Positions 55,441 to 63,586 of a DNA stretch of 64,000 nucleotides are shown here, one piece after another. This DNA comes from JBMNIZ01 sp050951405 (GTDB lineage Bacteria; Bacillota; DULZ01). The DNA lies in contig JBMNIZ010000016.1 in assembly GCA_050951405.1 (NCBI GenBank), forward strand, positions 124,001 to 188,000, written 5' to 3'. The position numbers were made by a program, and so were the translations under genes. The notes under the pieces were generated by a model. It was not told the origin of the DNA and did not search any database. It worked only from the letters and a program-made list of their open reading frames with translations. The first letter of the stretch is position 1. Every line of letters begins with the position of its first letter.

Positions 55441-57379
55441 TTACGGGTTTTCTTGCTGCCTCTCTTTTACGTAGTTCAGCAGACCCCCGGCCAGGATGAT
55501 TTTCTTTTGTCTTAAGGTTAGATCATGCCGTGCCAGAACGGTGGTACCTTTGGTAATGTTCTTGATCTGCACAGTATTGGACTGGAGAATTTGCTCCTTC
55601 AGAGATTCAATGGCCAAAAATATCATCCTGCTGGATCGAATGGTAATTATCCGGATGAACAAAAGTTAGGGGTATAATACCAAAGTTAATCAGATTAGCC
55701 CTGTGAATCCTAGCAAAGGATTTTGCCAAAATAGCTTTAATGCCCAGATACATGGGAGCAAGGGCTGCATGTTCCCTGCTGGAACCCTGTCCATAGTTTT
55801 CTCCTCCCACAACAAAGCTCTGTCCGGCCGCTTTAGCCCTGGCTGCAAAATCCGGATCAATTCCTGAGAAAACAAATTCAGCAATGGCCGGAATATTGGA
55901 GCGAAGAGGAAGCACCTTGGCTCCGGCAGGCAGGATATGATCCGTAGTGATATTGTCACCGGTTTTTAACACAACCGGACCCTGAATCTGATCCGCCGGC
56001 GGATTATTGATGGGTAAGGGTTTGATATTAGGTCCCCTGATGATTTCAACCTCTTCCCCTTCCTGGGCGGGAGGAAGCACCATACTATCATCAATTACAA
56101 ACCTGTCTGGCAGTGTAACTTTGACGGGTTCTCCTAGGATGCGAGGGTCGGTGAGTTTCCCGTAAAGGGCTGTAACAGCCGCCACTTCCGGACTGGAAAG
56201 ATACACCTGGGCGTCCCTGGTTCCACTTCTCCCCTCGAAATTCCGATTCACCGTTCTTACCGAAACCCCTTGACTGGGAGGAGCCTGGCCCATACCGACA
56301 CAGGGCCCACAGGCACACTCTAAAATCCTGGCTCCGGCGCCGATCAAATGCCCTAAGGAACCGTTATCAGCCAGCATTCTCAATACTTGCCGCGAACCAG
56401 GGGCTATCACCAAGCTAACCTCCGGGTGAATTTGCTTCCCTTTCAAAATTTCCGCCACCCGCATTAAATCCGTATAGGATGAATTAGTGCAACTGCCAAT
56501 TACCACTTGATCCACCCGGATGGGGCCCAGCTCTGTTACTTTCCGGACCGCGTCCGGACTATGGGGGCAAGCCACAAGCGGCTCCAATTGATCAAGATCA
56601 AGACGGATCACTTGATCATAAGCAGCATCCTCATCGGCCGTCAAAGGTATCCAATCCTGTTCCCGTCCCTGGGCTGCCAGATACTTTCTAGTCTCCTCAT
56701 CGCTGGGAAAAATTGAAGAAGTAGCTCCCAGCTCGGCGCCCATGTTGGTGATGGTGGCTCGTTCCGGTACCGATAAAGAAGTAACGCCTTCACCGCCATA
56801 TTCCATAATCTTCCCTACTCCGCCTTTAACGGACAGGATCCTTAAAATCTCCAAAATAATGTCTTTTGCCGCAACCCAAGGTTTTAGCCTGCCCCTCAAC
56901 TCTACTTTGATTACTCCCGGCATAGTTAAGTAAAAAGGTTCGCCAGCCATAGCGATAGCCACATCCAGACCACCGGCACCGATAGCAAGCATACCTATGC
57001 CGCCGGCTGTCGGGGTATGGCTGTCAGCGCCCAGCAAAGTCTCTCCCGGTTTGGCAAAACGTTCCAAATGAACCTGGTGGCAGATGCCGTTTCCCGGCCG
57101 GGAAAAATATAGGCCGTATTTCTTGGAAAAGCTCTGCAGAAATCTATGGTCATCGGCGTTTTCATAACCGTTCTGCAAAGTATTATGGTCCACGTAACTA
57201 ACTGATAATTTGCTTTTTACCCTGGGAATACCTAGGGCCTCAAACTGCAAATAAGACATGGTGCCTGTAGCATCTTGAGTTAAGGTCTGATCAATTCTCA
57301 AAGCGATTTCACTGCCCGGGGCCATCTCTCCTTCCACTAGATGAGCGGCTATAATTTTCTCTGCTAGGTTTTTACCCAA
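55441..57379 (-). CDS. Aconitate hydratase, homopolymer frameshift near the end
   Basis: About 645 residues after correction. It isomerises citrate to isocitrate with a 4Fe-4S cluster. Cluster cysteines are in VIGSCTNSSYTDL and ECACGPCVGMGQ; GADSHTPTAGGIGMLAIGAGG and the C-terminal swivel domain (GENYGQGSSREHAALAP) are typical. The open frame stops at 55607 (DDIFGH), but one T fewer in the run at 55616-55620 gives DDILAIESLKEQ and a normal C-terminus ending at 55441. Its length matches the short aconitases of Clostridia. Start ATG at 57379. Confidence 0.92.
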
Positions 57380-57585
57380 AACAATCCCCTCCCTATGTCC
57401 GTCCTCATGACCATGATTCTTTGGTAACAGGCCGCAAACCCATTCGTTCCTTACATTATATAGTGACTGGAGGGTTAAGTAAATTCCTCCCCGGAATTTT
57501 ACTCCTCATCTTCTTTTGTTGCCCTTTTCTCTTTATTATCCCTTTTCGGCCTGAACTCACAAGACCTTTGTGAGTAATTTGCTCC

Positions 57586-57666
57586 TCAGCCTCCACCACG
57601 GGCCATCATCAATAACAGAAAAAGACCAAGAGCAAAATAAACCACATAGTCAAAAACACCCTCCAT
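57586..57666 (-). CDS. 26-residue predicted membrane peptide
   Basis: Sequence features: MEGVFDYVVYFALGLFLLL followed by a short MMARGGG tail; one membrane helix with a basic, glycine-rich end. Support comes from signals: AGGAGGGG six bases before the ATG, and a near-consensus promoter 38 bp further up. A weak hairpin (ACTCACAA/TTGTGAGT) lies after the stop. No family is recognised. Other small sporulation or membrane-stress peptides look similar. It lies between aconitase and the CAP protein, in otherwise empty sequence. Confidence 0.6.
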   Translation of the reverse strand: MEGVFDYVVYFALGLFLLLMMARGGG

Positions 57667-57703
57667 TGTTTTCCCCTCCTGCCGGCCGATCCAATTTCTT
57701 GTC

Positions 57704-57732
57704 ATTATATTATCTTCTAATTTCCCAGTCAA
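57704..57732 (-). promoter_or_regulatory. Sigma-A promoter of the 26-residue ORF
   Basis: On the minus strand, -35 TTGACT (57732-57727), exactly 17 bp, -10 TATAAT (57709-57704). It has no other gene to serve than the small ORF. Confidence 0.75.
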
Positions 57733-57795
57733 TGCGCCCGGCGGAATATGTTCTCCAGCACCTTTATTTGACAGAATCCGGCTCCAGGATAATAA

Positions 57796-57829
57796 ATCAG
57801 CCGCAGGCGGCCCGCCGCCTGCGGCTGAT
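57796..57829 (-). terminator. Strong terminator after the CAP-domain gene
   Basis: 16-bp GC-rich perfect stem (ATCAGCCGCAGGCGGC and its complement) with a two-base loop, followed on the minus strand by TTATTATCC. Confidence 0.8.
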
Positions 57830-57842
57830 TGAGCGTTTTTCG

Positions 57843-58538
57843 TTACTTGCCAATAAACATTTGCGTCCAGTAGGCCCCATAACTACCACCGGAGGCATAC
57901 CCCACACCAATATGGGTGTACTTGTCATTCAAAATATTGGCTTTATGCCCCGGACTGTTCATCCAAGCTCGGACAACCTCTTCCGGAGTCCTCTGGCCTG
58001 CGGCGATGTTCTCTCCGGCATACCTGTAGCTAATCCCGAATTTTTTCATCATATCAAAAGGAGATCCGTAAGTGGGCGAAGTATGGGAAAAATAACGATT
58101 ATCCCGCATATCTTGGGATTTTAACCTGGCCACGTTAGCCAAAGAAGCATCCCATTGAAGAGGAGCCAAGCCTGCTTTACTTCTTTCCTGGTTGACCAGT
58201 TCCACTACGCGCACCTCATATTGACTGGCCTGTCCCACATTTTGCCCCGGTTGAGAAGGGACCGGATTTTTTGGTACTGCCGGCTGGGTAGGTTCGGCAG
58301 GTTGAGACGGCTTTGTAGGTTCCGCAGGAACCGGCTCTTTATACTGGGGGTAATTATAGTAAATCCTGTATACCGTCCCGGAAGGAGAATAATAATAATG
58401 AATTTTATACTGGGTTACATAGTAATTATCGTAAGTTTTGTAGTAACGATAGCTGGCGGCATCCGCCGTATCCACAGGCAACAACGACACCAGAACCAAA
58501 ACTGCAACAATCGCAATCAATATCTTTTTATAATTCAT
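57843..58538 (-). CDS. Secreted CAP-domain (SCP-like, YkwD-type) protein
   Basis: 231 residues. Signal peptide (ILIAIVAVLVLVSLLPVDTADA), a Tyr-rich segment (YRYYKTYDNYYVTQYKIHYYY), a Pro-rich linker of PTKPSQPAEPTQP type, then a CAP domain: ELVNQERSKAGLAPLQWD, SHTSPTYGSPFDMMKKFG, YAGENIAAGQRTPEEVV and WMNSPGHKANILN. Such proteins are extracellular; activity in bacteria is not settled. The ATG at 58538 follows AAAGGAG. It is controlled by a c-di-AMP riboswitch upstream. Confidence 0.92.
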   Translation of the reverse strand: MNYKKILIAIVAVLVLVSLLPVDTADAASYRYYKTYDNYYVTQYKIHYYYSPSGTVYRIYYNYPQYKEPVPAEPTKPSQPAEPTQPAVPKNPVPSQPGQNVGQASQYEVRVVELVNQERSKAGLAPLQWDASLANVARLKSQDMRDNRYFSHTSPTYGSPFDMMKKFGISYRYAGENIAAGQRTPEEVVRAWMNSPGHKANILNDKYTHIGVGYASGGSYGAYWTQMFIGK

Positions 58539-58632
58539 CTCTGGGAAAACTCCTTTCCTAATGATCTCTCCACCCATCTTCTCCCTAAGTTGTTATTTAC
58601 TTACATTGTAATGGGCAAAAAAATTACACCTC

Positions 58633-58803
58633 CTTGACGAAGCCTGCGAAGTTAGCTGACGGATTCGGGCCGCAAGTACCCTACCTTGTTTGGCAAGGGA
58701 AAAGGCCATTCCCACCAAGCAAGGATTCACCCCTACAAAATGGTTCCTCCGCTTCTTGGACAACCAAGAATTCGGCTACTGAAGTAGTTGTTAAATCACC
58801 TGT
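58633..58803 (-). promoter_or_regulatory. c-di-AMP riboswitch (ydaO/yuaA type)
   Basis: Transcribed sequence carries the conserved blocks CTTCAGTAGCCGAA, GGAGGAACCA, GGGGTGAATC, GTAGGGTACT and CCCGAATCCGTCAGCTAAC in the correct order, with pairing ends. In this class c-di-AMP binding turns expression off, often for cell-wall or osmotic genes. It precedes the CAP-domain gene. The 58539-58891 interval holds only this element and its promoter. Confidence 0.92.
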
Positions 58804-58817
58804 TTTTATGCATATAA

Positions 58818-58847
58818 ATTATAACTTTTTTTGTCGAAGGCTGGCAA
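58818..58847 (-). promoter_or_regulatory. Promoter of the c-di-AMP riboswitch transcript
   Basis: On the minus strand, -35 TTGCCA (58847-58842), 18-bp spacer, -10 TATAAT (58823-58818). The start would be about 58810, just before the riboswitch. Confidence 0.65.
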
Positions 58848-58891
58848 AGGTAATTTATACTTAAAAAGGATCCTTTTCCCATCGACGGCTC

Positions 58892-60121
58892 TCACACTTT
58901 CAGGCCGCCGGAAAGGTCATGATCCTGCTTGGATGTGAAAAAGAATATGATCGTCAGCAACAAGGCTCCCAGTGGCAATCCGGCTAAGGTCAACATGGTC
59001 ACAACAATGCCCCATTTGTCGGCAACTAGGCCTAAAAGCATTGCTCCCACTCCCCCCATGCCCACTGCGAACCCTAGCATCAAACCGGAAGCAATCCCTA
59101 CATGCCCGGGCATCAAGGATTGCCCCAAGACTATGGTAGAGGAAAAGGTAGAAACAAGGGCCATTCCAGCTAAGAAAACAGCAATCATACTGAGCTTAGG
59201 TCCGCCGAAAAGGAAAGTCAAAATCAGTGGAGGAATGGTCAAAAAAGAAAAACCGATAACTTTTATTTCCCCATAGCGATCAGCAAGTGGACCTCCAAGC
59301 ACGTTTCCCAAAGCCCCTGCCAATAAGAAAAGTGATATGATCGTATCCGCATAAGCTTCCGGTTGATTCAGGTAGGTAATCAAGTATAAAGATACATAGG
59401 TGGTAAAGCCTGACAGGATAAAGGATCGAAAAACCACAATCATGATCAGCGTGACCAGCAAAAACCATTTTGTTTGACCGCTTTTCCCCACATCCCCTTG
59501 GTTCCCTCTTCTGTCTGCACCGGAAGGAAATTGAGGAATTTTATACCAAAAGATACAAGCCATGATTGTGGCTGGGATCAGCAAATAAATAGACCCCTGG
59601 ATACCCTTCCAGGCCAAGCAAACAGCCATCACCACCGGCCCCAGGCCGTAGCCCAGATTCCCACCCACGGAAAAAATGGACATGGCCGTGGCCCTGGCAC
59701 TGCCGCTAACGAAATGGGCCGCTTTGGATGCTTCAGGATGAAAAGCCGCCACACCAATACCGCTGACCAGTGCAGCCAAGAGAATTAAATAATAGCTTTG
59801 GGCCAATCCCATCATGGCCATGCCAAAACCGGCAACCAGAGTACTGACAGGTAATAACCATAAGGCCCCCTTTTTATCACTATAGTAGCCGAAGAGGGGC
59901 TGTATCAGGGAAGACCCCATGGTGAAAACCAGCATAATGACACCAATTAAGGAATAAGACAAATCATAAGCGACAAAAAGCCTTGGCAACAGAACAGGCA
60001 GGGCACCCTGGTTCATATCCACTGCAAGATGCCCAAAGCCTAAAAGAAACAGTATTTTGTAATCGGGTCTATTTCCCTTCGTCTGGCTCTCTGAAAAATG
60101 CGTAATTGAATTCATAGGCAA
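58892..60121 (-). CDS. MFS exporter, fosmidomycin-resistance (Fsr) type
   Basis: 409 residues with about twelve membrane segments. The N-terminus FGHLAVDMNQGALPVLLP and the loop YYSDKKGALWLLP fit the Fsr branch of the major facilitator superfamily; AAFHPEASKAAHFVSG is another family block. A charged central loop (residues ~200-218) splits the two halves. The substrate is unknown; drug export is only a family-based guess. Start is TTG at 60121 or ATG two codons later. Confidence 0.88.
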   Translation of the reverse strand: MPMNSITHFSESQTKGNRPDYKILFLLGFGHLAVDMNQGALPVLLPRLFVAYDLSYSLIGVIMLVFTMGSSLIQPLFGYYSDKKGALWLLPVSTLVAGFGMAMMGLAQSYYLILLAALVSGIGVAAFHPEASKAAHFVSGSARATAMSIFSVGGNLGYGLGPVVMAVCLAWKGIQGSIYLLIPATIMACIFWYKIPQFPSGADRRGNQGDVGKSGQTKWFLLVTLIMIVVFRSFILSGFTTYVSLYLITYLNQPEAYADTIISLFLLAGALGNVLGGPLADRYGEIKVIGFSFLTIPPLILTFLFGGPKLSMIAVFLAGMALVSTFSSTIVLGQSLMPGHVGIASGLMLGFAVGMGGVGAMLLGLVADKWGIVVTMLTLAGLPLGALLLTIIFFFTSKQDHDLSGGLKV

Positions 60122-60190
60122 TCCGGCAAACTCCTCTCATCCACATCAAAGGCAATATTATCGCTAGCCTAATTGACGCTCAGAATGCTT

Positions 60191-61372
60191 TTACATCATC
60201 TTCTCCTCTTCTGCATACACCCTAATATTTTCTGTGCGCATAACATTCATCACTTCAATGCGGGCCTGGTGCAAGAGCTCCTGATCCCAATCACCGGGCT
60301 GCTGGAGAAAACTGTCGCTTAAAGGCAATACTTTCACTGCAAATTTGCCTTGCTCCCGGTAGCGATAAGTATATATGGGTAAAAAACTGACAGCTTCCAG
60401 CCTCGTCAAGCCTTGATGGTCCTGAACAACTGTTAAATAATAGACGGCACTGCTCTGCCGTTCCAGGCCTTTCTGAGCGGAAATAAAATTGCCTAAAGAG
60501 TAGATCACCAAATAGCCATTTTCCAGATCAAATTCGGCCGGCTGCAGCACATGAGGATGACTGCCCAGTATGCATTCCACCCCTTGGCTTTGGAGCCAGT
60601 CCACCAGTTCCTTTTGTTCTTTACTGAGTTTCTTCTGATATTCATTGCCAAAATGGAGAAAAGTTAAAATTAAATCCACTTCCTTCCGGCGTAATTCTTC
60701 TATATCCCGGGCCATAGCATCCCGGTCAATCAAATTAACTAAATACTCCTGTCCTGCCGGTATGGGCAGGCCGTTAGTCCCGTAGGTGTAACTCAAAATT
60801 CCCAGCTGGATGCCCTGAACAGAATAGATAAGCAGAGACTGCCTTTCCTCTTGGGACCTGGCGGTGCCTGCATGTTTTAATCCATATTGATCCAGATAAT
60901 CCAAAGTGTTACGAACTCCTTCGGCTCCCCGATCAAGGCAATGATTGTTAGCCGTCGTCAGAATGGTAAAGCCGGCCCTTTTTAATGCTCCCGCTAAGGA
61001 TTCCGGAGAATTAAAGCGGGGATATCCCCCATAGACCAGATGCTCTCCTGCCAAAGTGGTCTCAAGATTGCCTATGACCACATCAGCCCTCTTCAAGTAA
61101 GGAGCAATCGCTTCAAAGGAGCCATCAAATTCGTATTCTCCCGTGACAGCATTGTAAGCACTGTCAATTTGGGCATCATGGACCATAATATCACCCACAA
61201 GGGCTATGGTGATTATCTTGCTTTCAGGGACAAATTCTTCTGATTCAATCTCGGGCGGATCAACAGACTCCGGCTGATCAGAAGCAGGCACAGAAACACC
61301 GCAGCCGGAAACAACAACCAAGGCCAATACGGCTAACCAGAAAAGGATTGCCCTCCTTCTCACACCAAACAC
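60191..61372 (-). CDS. CapA-like lipoprotein (PGA_cap metallophosphatase fold)
   Basis: 393 residues. Lipoprotein signal VVVSGCG, a short acidic linker, then the CapA domain: ALVGDIMVHDAQI, DVVIGNLETTLAG, TTANNHCLDRGAEG, LTFLHFGNEYQ and ILGSHPHVLQPAE. The Asp/His/Asn residues are metal ligands of the calcineurin-like fold. CapA proteins attach or process poly-gamma-glutamate, but many orphans like this one have unknown function. No capBC genes are nearby. Confidence 0.9.
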   Translation of the reverse strand: MFGVRRRAILFWLAVLALVVVSGCGVSVPASDQPESVDPPEIESEEFVPESKIITIALVGDIMVHDAQIDSAYNAVTGEYEFDGSFEAIAPYLKRADVVIGNLETTLAGEHLVYGGYPRFNSPESLAGALKRAGFTILTTANNHCLDRGAEGVRNTLDYLDQYGLKHAGTARSQEERQSLLIYSVQGIQLGILSYTYGTNGLPIPAGQEYLVNLIDRDAMARDIEELRRKEVDLILTFLHFGNEYQKKLSKEQKELVDWLQSQGVECILGSHPHVLQPAEFDLENGYLVIYSLGNFISAQKGLERQSSAVYYLTVVQDHQGLTRLEAVSFLPIYTYRYREQGKFAVKVLPLSDSFLQQPGDWDQELLHQARIEVMNVMRTENIRVYAEEEKMM

Positions 61373-61469
61373 CTTCCTTAAATAACATATCGAGTTAATT
61401 CTCTGCTCGGACCGGTTTACCTGCTTTTTTCATTTTCCGCTGAAAAAGAACATTTCTTGCCCATTTCAT

Positions 61470-61499
61470 TTGACAGCCTGCCCGGTTAAAGGCTACTAT
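61470..61499 (+). promoter_or_regulatory. Sigma-A promoter of the 61529 gene
   Basis: -35 TTGACA (61470-61475), 18-bp spacer, -10 TACTAT (61494-61499). Confidence 0.7.
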
Positions 61500-61528
61500 A
61501 GCCATAAGAACGGTAAAAGGATGATGAC

Positions 61529-62242
61529 ATGTATCCTCTCACACACCTTTATGTGACCGCCCGTGTGGTGGAAAAATTAACCCCCGCATTAGCCTTGGGC
61601 AGTATTCTTCCCGACCTGCTGGTGGGTGCAGGCATTCCCTGGAGCAAAGCTCATCAACCCTTACAACTGGATCTTGCTCATCGCTTAAATAATCAGGAAA
61701 TAGCCCTTGGTGCCATGATCCACGGCATTGATTTGCCGGGACTGGACTATTTCAGTGACCTTTCATACGGGGACGGGAAAGGATATGCTTATCAGCTGGC
61801 TGCTTGTTTGCAAGAGGAAATTCTCCAGCTGGGAATCCATCCGGAACATGTCCTCTGGAGAGGGCATAATTTTATTGAAATGGGAGTGGAAATACATCTG
61901 AACAAGATTCATTCCCATCTCTGGTCCTTTCTGGAACAAGCAAGGGCTTCAACTCATCTCCAAAATGAAATCCAGCAATTAGCCCTTGAATTGCGGGCAA
62001 AACACCCGGAGCTAATCGGCAGCATTCTCAACCGCTTCCTAAAGATGCGAGGACAAAAAAACAACTTGATAAAAGACTATAGCTTGAAACTGGCTTCATT
62101 TTATCAAATTTCTCTACCTGAGGAACAATCACTCCTAATTTTAAATCGATCCCTGCTACTGGTAGAGAACTCCTATCCTGACTTTTTGGAACATTGCATC
62201 GGAAAAATTACCCATTCCTTAAATTATGCCTGTTTGATCTGA
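61529..62242 (+). CDS. Conserved hypothetical protein with His/Asp motifs
   Basis: 237 residues, not confidently recognised. It has metal-ligand-like residues: MYPLTHLYVT, GSILPDLLVGAG, AMIHGIDLPGLDYFSD and HNFIEMGVEIHL. The pattern recalls zinc-dependent phospholipase C/HD-like helical enzymes, but that is only a resemblance. The C-terminal half is helical. Its own promoter and terminator make it a single-gene transcript. Confidence 0.75.
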   Translation: MYPLTHLYVTARVVEKLTPALALGSILPDLLVGAGIPWSKAHQPLQLDLAHRLNNQEIALGAMIHGIDLPGLDYFSDLSYGDGKGYAYQLAACLQEEILQLGIHPEHVLWRGHNFIEMGVEIHLNKIHSHLWSFLEQARASTHLQNEIQQLALELRAKHPELIGSILNRFLKMRGQKNNLIKDYSLKLASFYQISLPEEQSLLILNRSLLLVENSYPDFLEHCIGKITHSLNYACLI

Positions 62243-62247
62243 ACATT

Positions 62248-62270
62248 GCCTTCCCTGGGAAGGCTTTTTT
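62248..62270 (+). terminator. Terminator after the 61529 gene
   Basis: GCCTTC/GAAGGC-type stem followed by TTTTTT, 6 bp past the stop codon. Confidence 0.85.
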
Positions 62271-62310
62271 CTTGAAATTACCCCTTCCTTTCACCTTTTT
62301 CCATTTTTCC

Positions 62311-62318
62311 CATAAACT
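62311..62318 (+). promoter_or_regulatory. Candidate sigma-E -10 element of cotJ
   Basis: CATAAACT matches seven of eight positions of the sigma-E -10 consensus, 32 bp before the cotJA ATG. The -35 region is weak. In Bacillus the cotJ operon is sigma-E dependent. Confidence 0.45.
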
Positions 62319-62349
62319 GTATTGAAAAACAATTTAAGGAGGAAAAATA

Positions 62350-62565
62350 ATGGACCAGGCAAAATCCTTGCCACCAAGACCAGCTTTCGGGTTCCCACCT
62401 TTTCTACCGGGATCCGGACCCGAATGTCCTCCGGGTATGGAGCTGGCTCAAGCTTATGTACCCTGGCAAACATTCGGCCGTATCTTTTCACCCCAGGAAG
62501 CCCTGAAAAAAGGGACCTTGTTTCCAGAACTCTATCGACCCTATAGTGGCGTACATCAACGCTAA
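62350..62565 (+). CDS. cotJA: Spore coat protein CotJA
   Basis: 71 residues, Pro-rich start then AQAYVPWQTFGRIFSPQEALKK and GTLFPELYRPY, the CotJA hallmark. The ATG follows AAGGAGGAAAAATA. First gene of cotJABC; products localise to the spore coat, made in the mother cell. Confidence 0.93.
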   Translation: MDQAKSLPPRPAFGFPPFLPGSGPECPPGMELAQAYVPWQTFGRIFSPQEALKKGTLFPELYRPYSGVHQR

Positions 62566-62578
62566 GGAGGAATGAAGA

Positions 62579-62827
62579 ATGGACAGCCGGCAAAGGGAGC
62601 TGTTGCGGCAAATTCAAGAGCTGCAATTCGTAGCAGTGGAATTAACTTTATTTATGGATATACATGATGATCACAGGCAGCCATTGGCTGAATATAATCG
62701 GGTGGCAGAAAGATTACGGGCCTTAACCACTGAGTACGAAAGAAATTATGGACCTCTCATGCCTTACGGCCAATCTCCCGTACAGCGCTGGGCCTGGACA
62801 GATGAACCCTGGCCATGGGAAATGTAA
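62579..62827 (+). CDS. cotJB: Spore coat protein CotJB
   Basis: 82 residues: LLRQIQELQFVAVELTLFMD, NRVAERLRALTTEYERNYGPL and WPWEM at the end are typical. Start 14 bp after cotJA with AAGGAGG. Confidence 0.94.
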   Translation: MDSRQRELLRQIQELQFVAVELTLFMDIHDDHRQPLAEYNRVAERLRALTTEYERNYGPLMPYGQSPVQRWAWTDEPWPWEM

Positions 62828-62854
62828 TGCAGGTTTAAGGAGGGAAGGGAAAAA

Positions 62855-63427
62855 ATGTGGATTTACAAAAAAAAGCTTGAGTATCCAGTCAGAGTCAGTA
62901 AGCCGGATGTGAGAATGGCAAAAATGCTCCTGGCCCAGTACGGTGGGCCTGATGGCGAACTATCCGCCGCTCTGCGCTACTTAAATCAAAGATACACGAT
63001 GCCTACCGGAAAAACCAAAGGTTTGTTAACCGACATCGGCACGGAAGAATTGGCCCATCTGGAAATAATTGCCACTATGGTTTATAAGCTTTTAAAAAAC
63101 GCTTCCCTAGCAGAACTGGAAAAGGCCGGGCTGGGAGGCCACTATGTTCACCACGATCGGGCCTTATTTTATACTGACGCCAACGGAGTTCCCTGGACGG
63201 CCACTTACATCCAAGCCACCGGAGATCCGGTCACTGACCTTCATGAAGACATGGCCGCCGAACAAAAGGCCCGTACTACCTATGAGCACCTGATCAATCT
63301 GACCGATGACCCTGGAATAATTGATACCTTGCGTTTCCTCAGGGAAAGAGAAGTGGTCCACTTCCAACGTTTCGGCGAAGCTCTTAATCACGTGCAGGAC
63401 CATCTGAAGCAGCGTAAATTTTTCTAG
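62855..63427 (+). CDS. cotJC: Spore coat protein CotJC (manganese catalase family)
   Basis: 190 residues. Manganese-catalase-like four-helix bundle: GELSAALRYLNQRY, GTEELAHLEIIATMVY (Glu/His ligands), DMAAEQKARTTYEHL and REREVVHFQRFGEAL. Start 28 bp after cotJB with AAGGAGG. It probably detoxifies peroxide in the spore coat; catalase activity is family-based. Confidence 0.94.
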   Translation: MWIYKKKLEYPVRVSKPDVRMAKMLLAQYGGPDGELSAALRYLNQRYTMPTGKTKGLLTDIGTEELAHLEIIATMVYKLLKNASLAELEKAGLGGHYVHHDRALFYTDANGVPWTATYIQATGDPVTDLHEDMAAEQKARTTYEHLINLTDDPGIIDTLRFLREREVVHFQRFGEALNHVQDHLKQRKFF

Positions 63428-63435
63428 AAAAAGAG

Positions 63436-63464
63436 GAGAGGTTTCTCTGCAGAAACCTCTCTTT
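63436..63464 (+). terminator. Terminator of cotJABC
   Basis: GAGAGGTTTCT/AGAAACCTCTC with a four-base CTGC loop followed by TTTAAT. 63465-63586 shows nothing else. Confidence 0.8.
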
Positions 63465-63586
63465 AATCACCTTTTTAGTCGCCCAAAACAGCCAAGAAAA
63501 AATCATCAGCCTCAACAAATCCGGCACTATTACAATCTTGCCTGAGCCCATTTTAAATGGACAAGGAAGCGAATACCGGAAAACTA

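Noticed and set aside
58634..58864. 76-codon frame on the plus strand
   Set aside because: It is the reverse side of the c-di-AMP riboswitch, whose conserved blocks explain the sequence.
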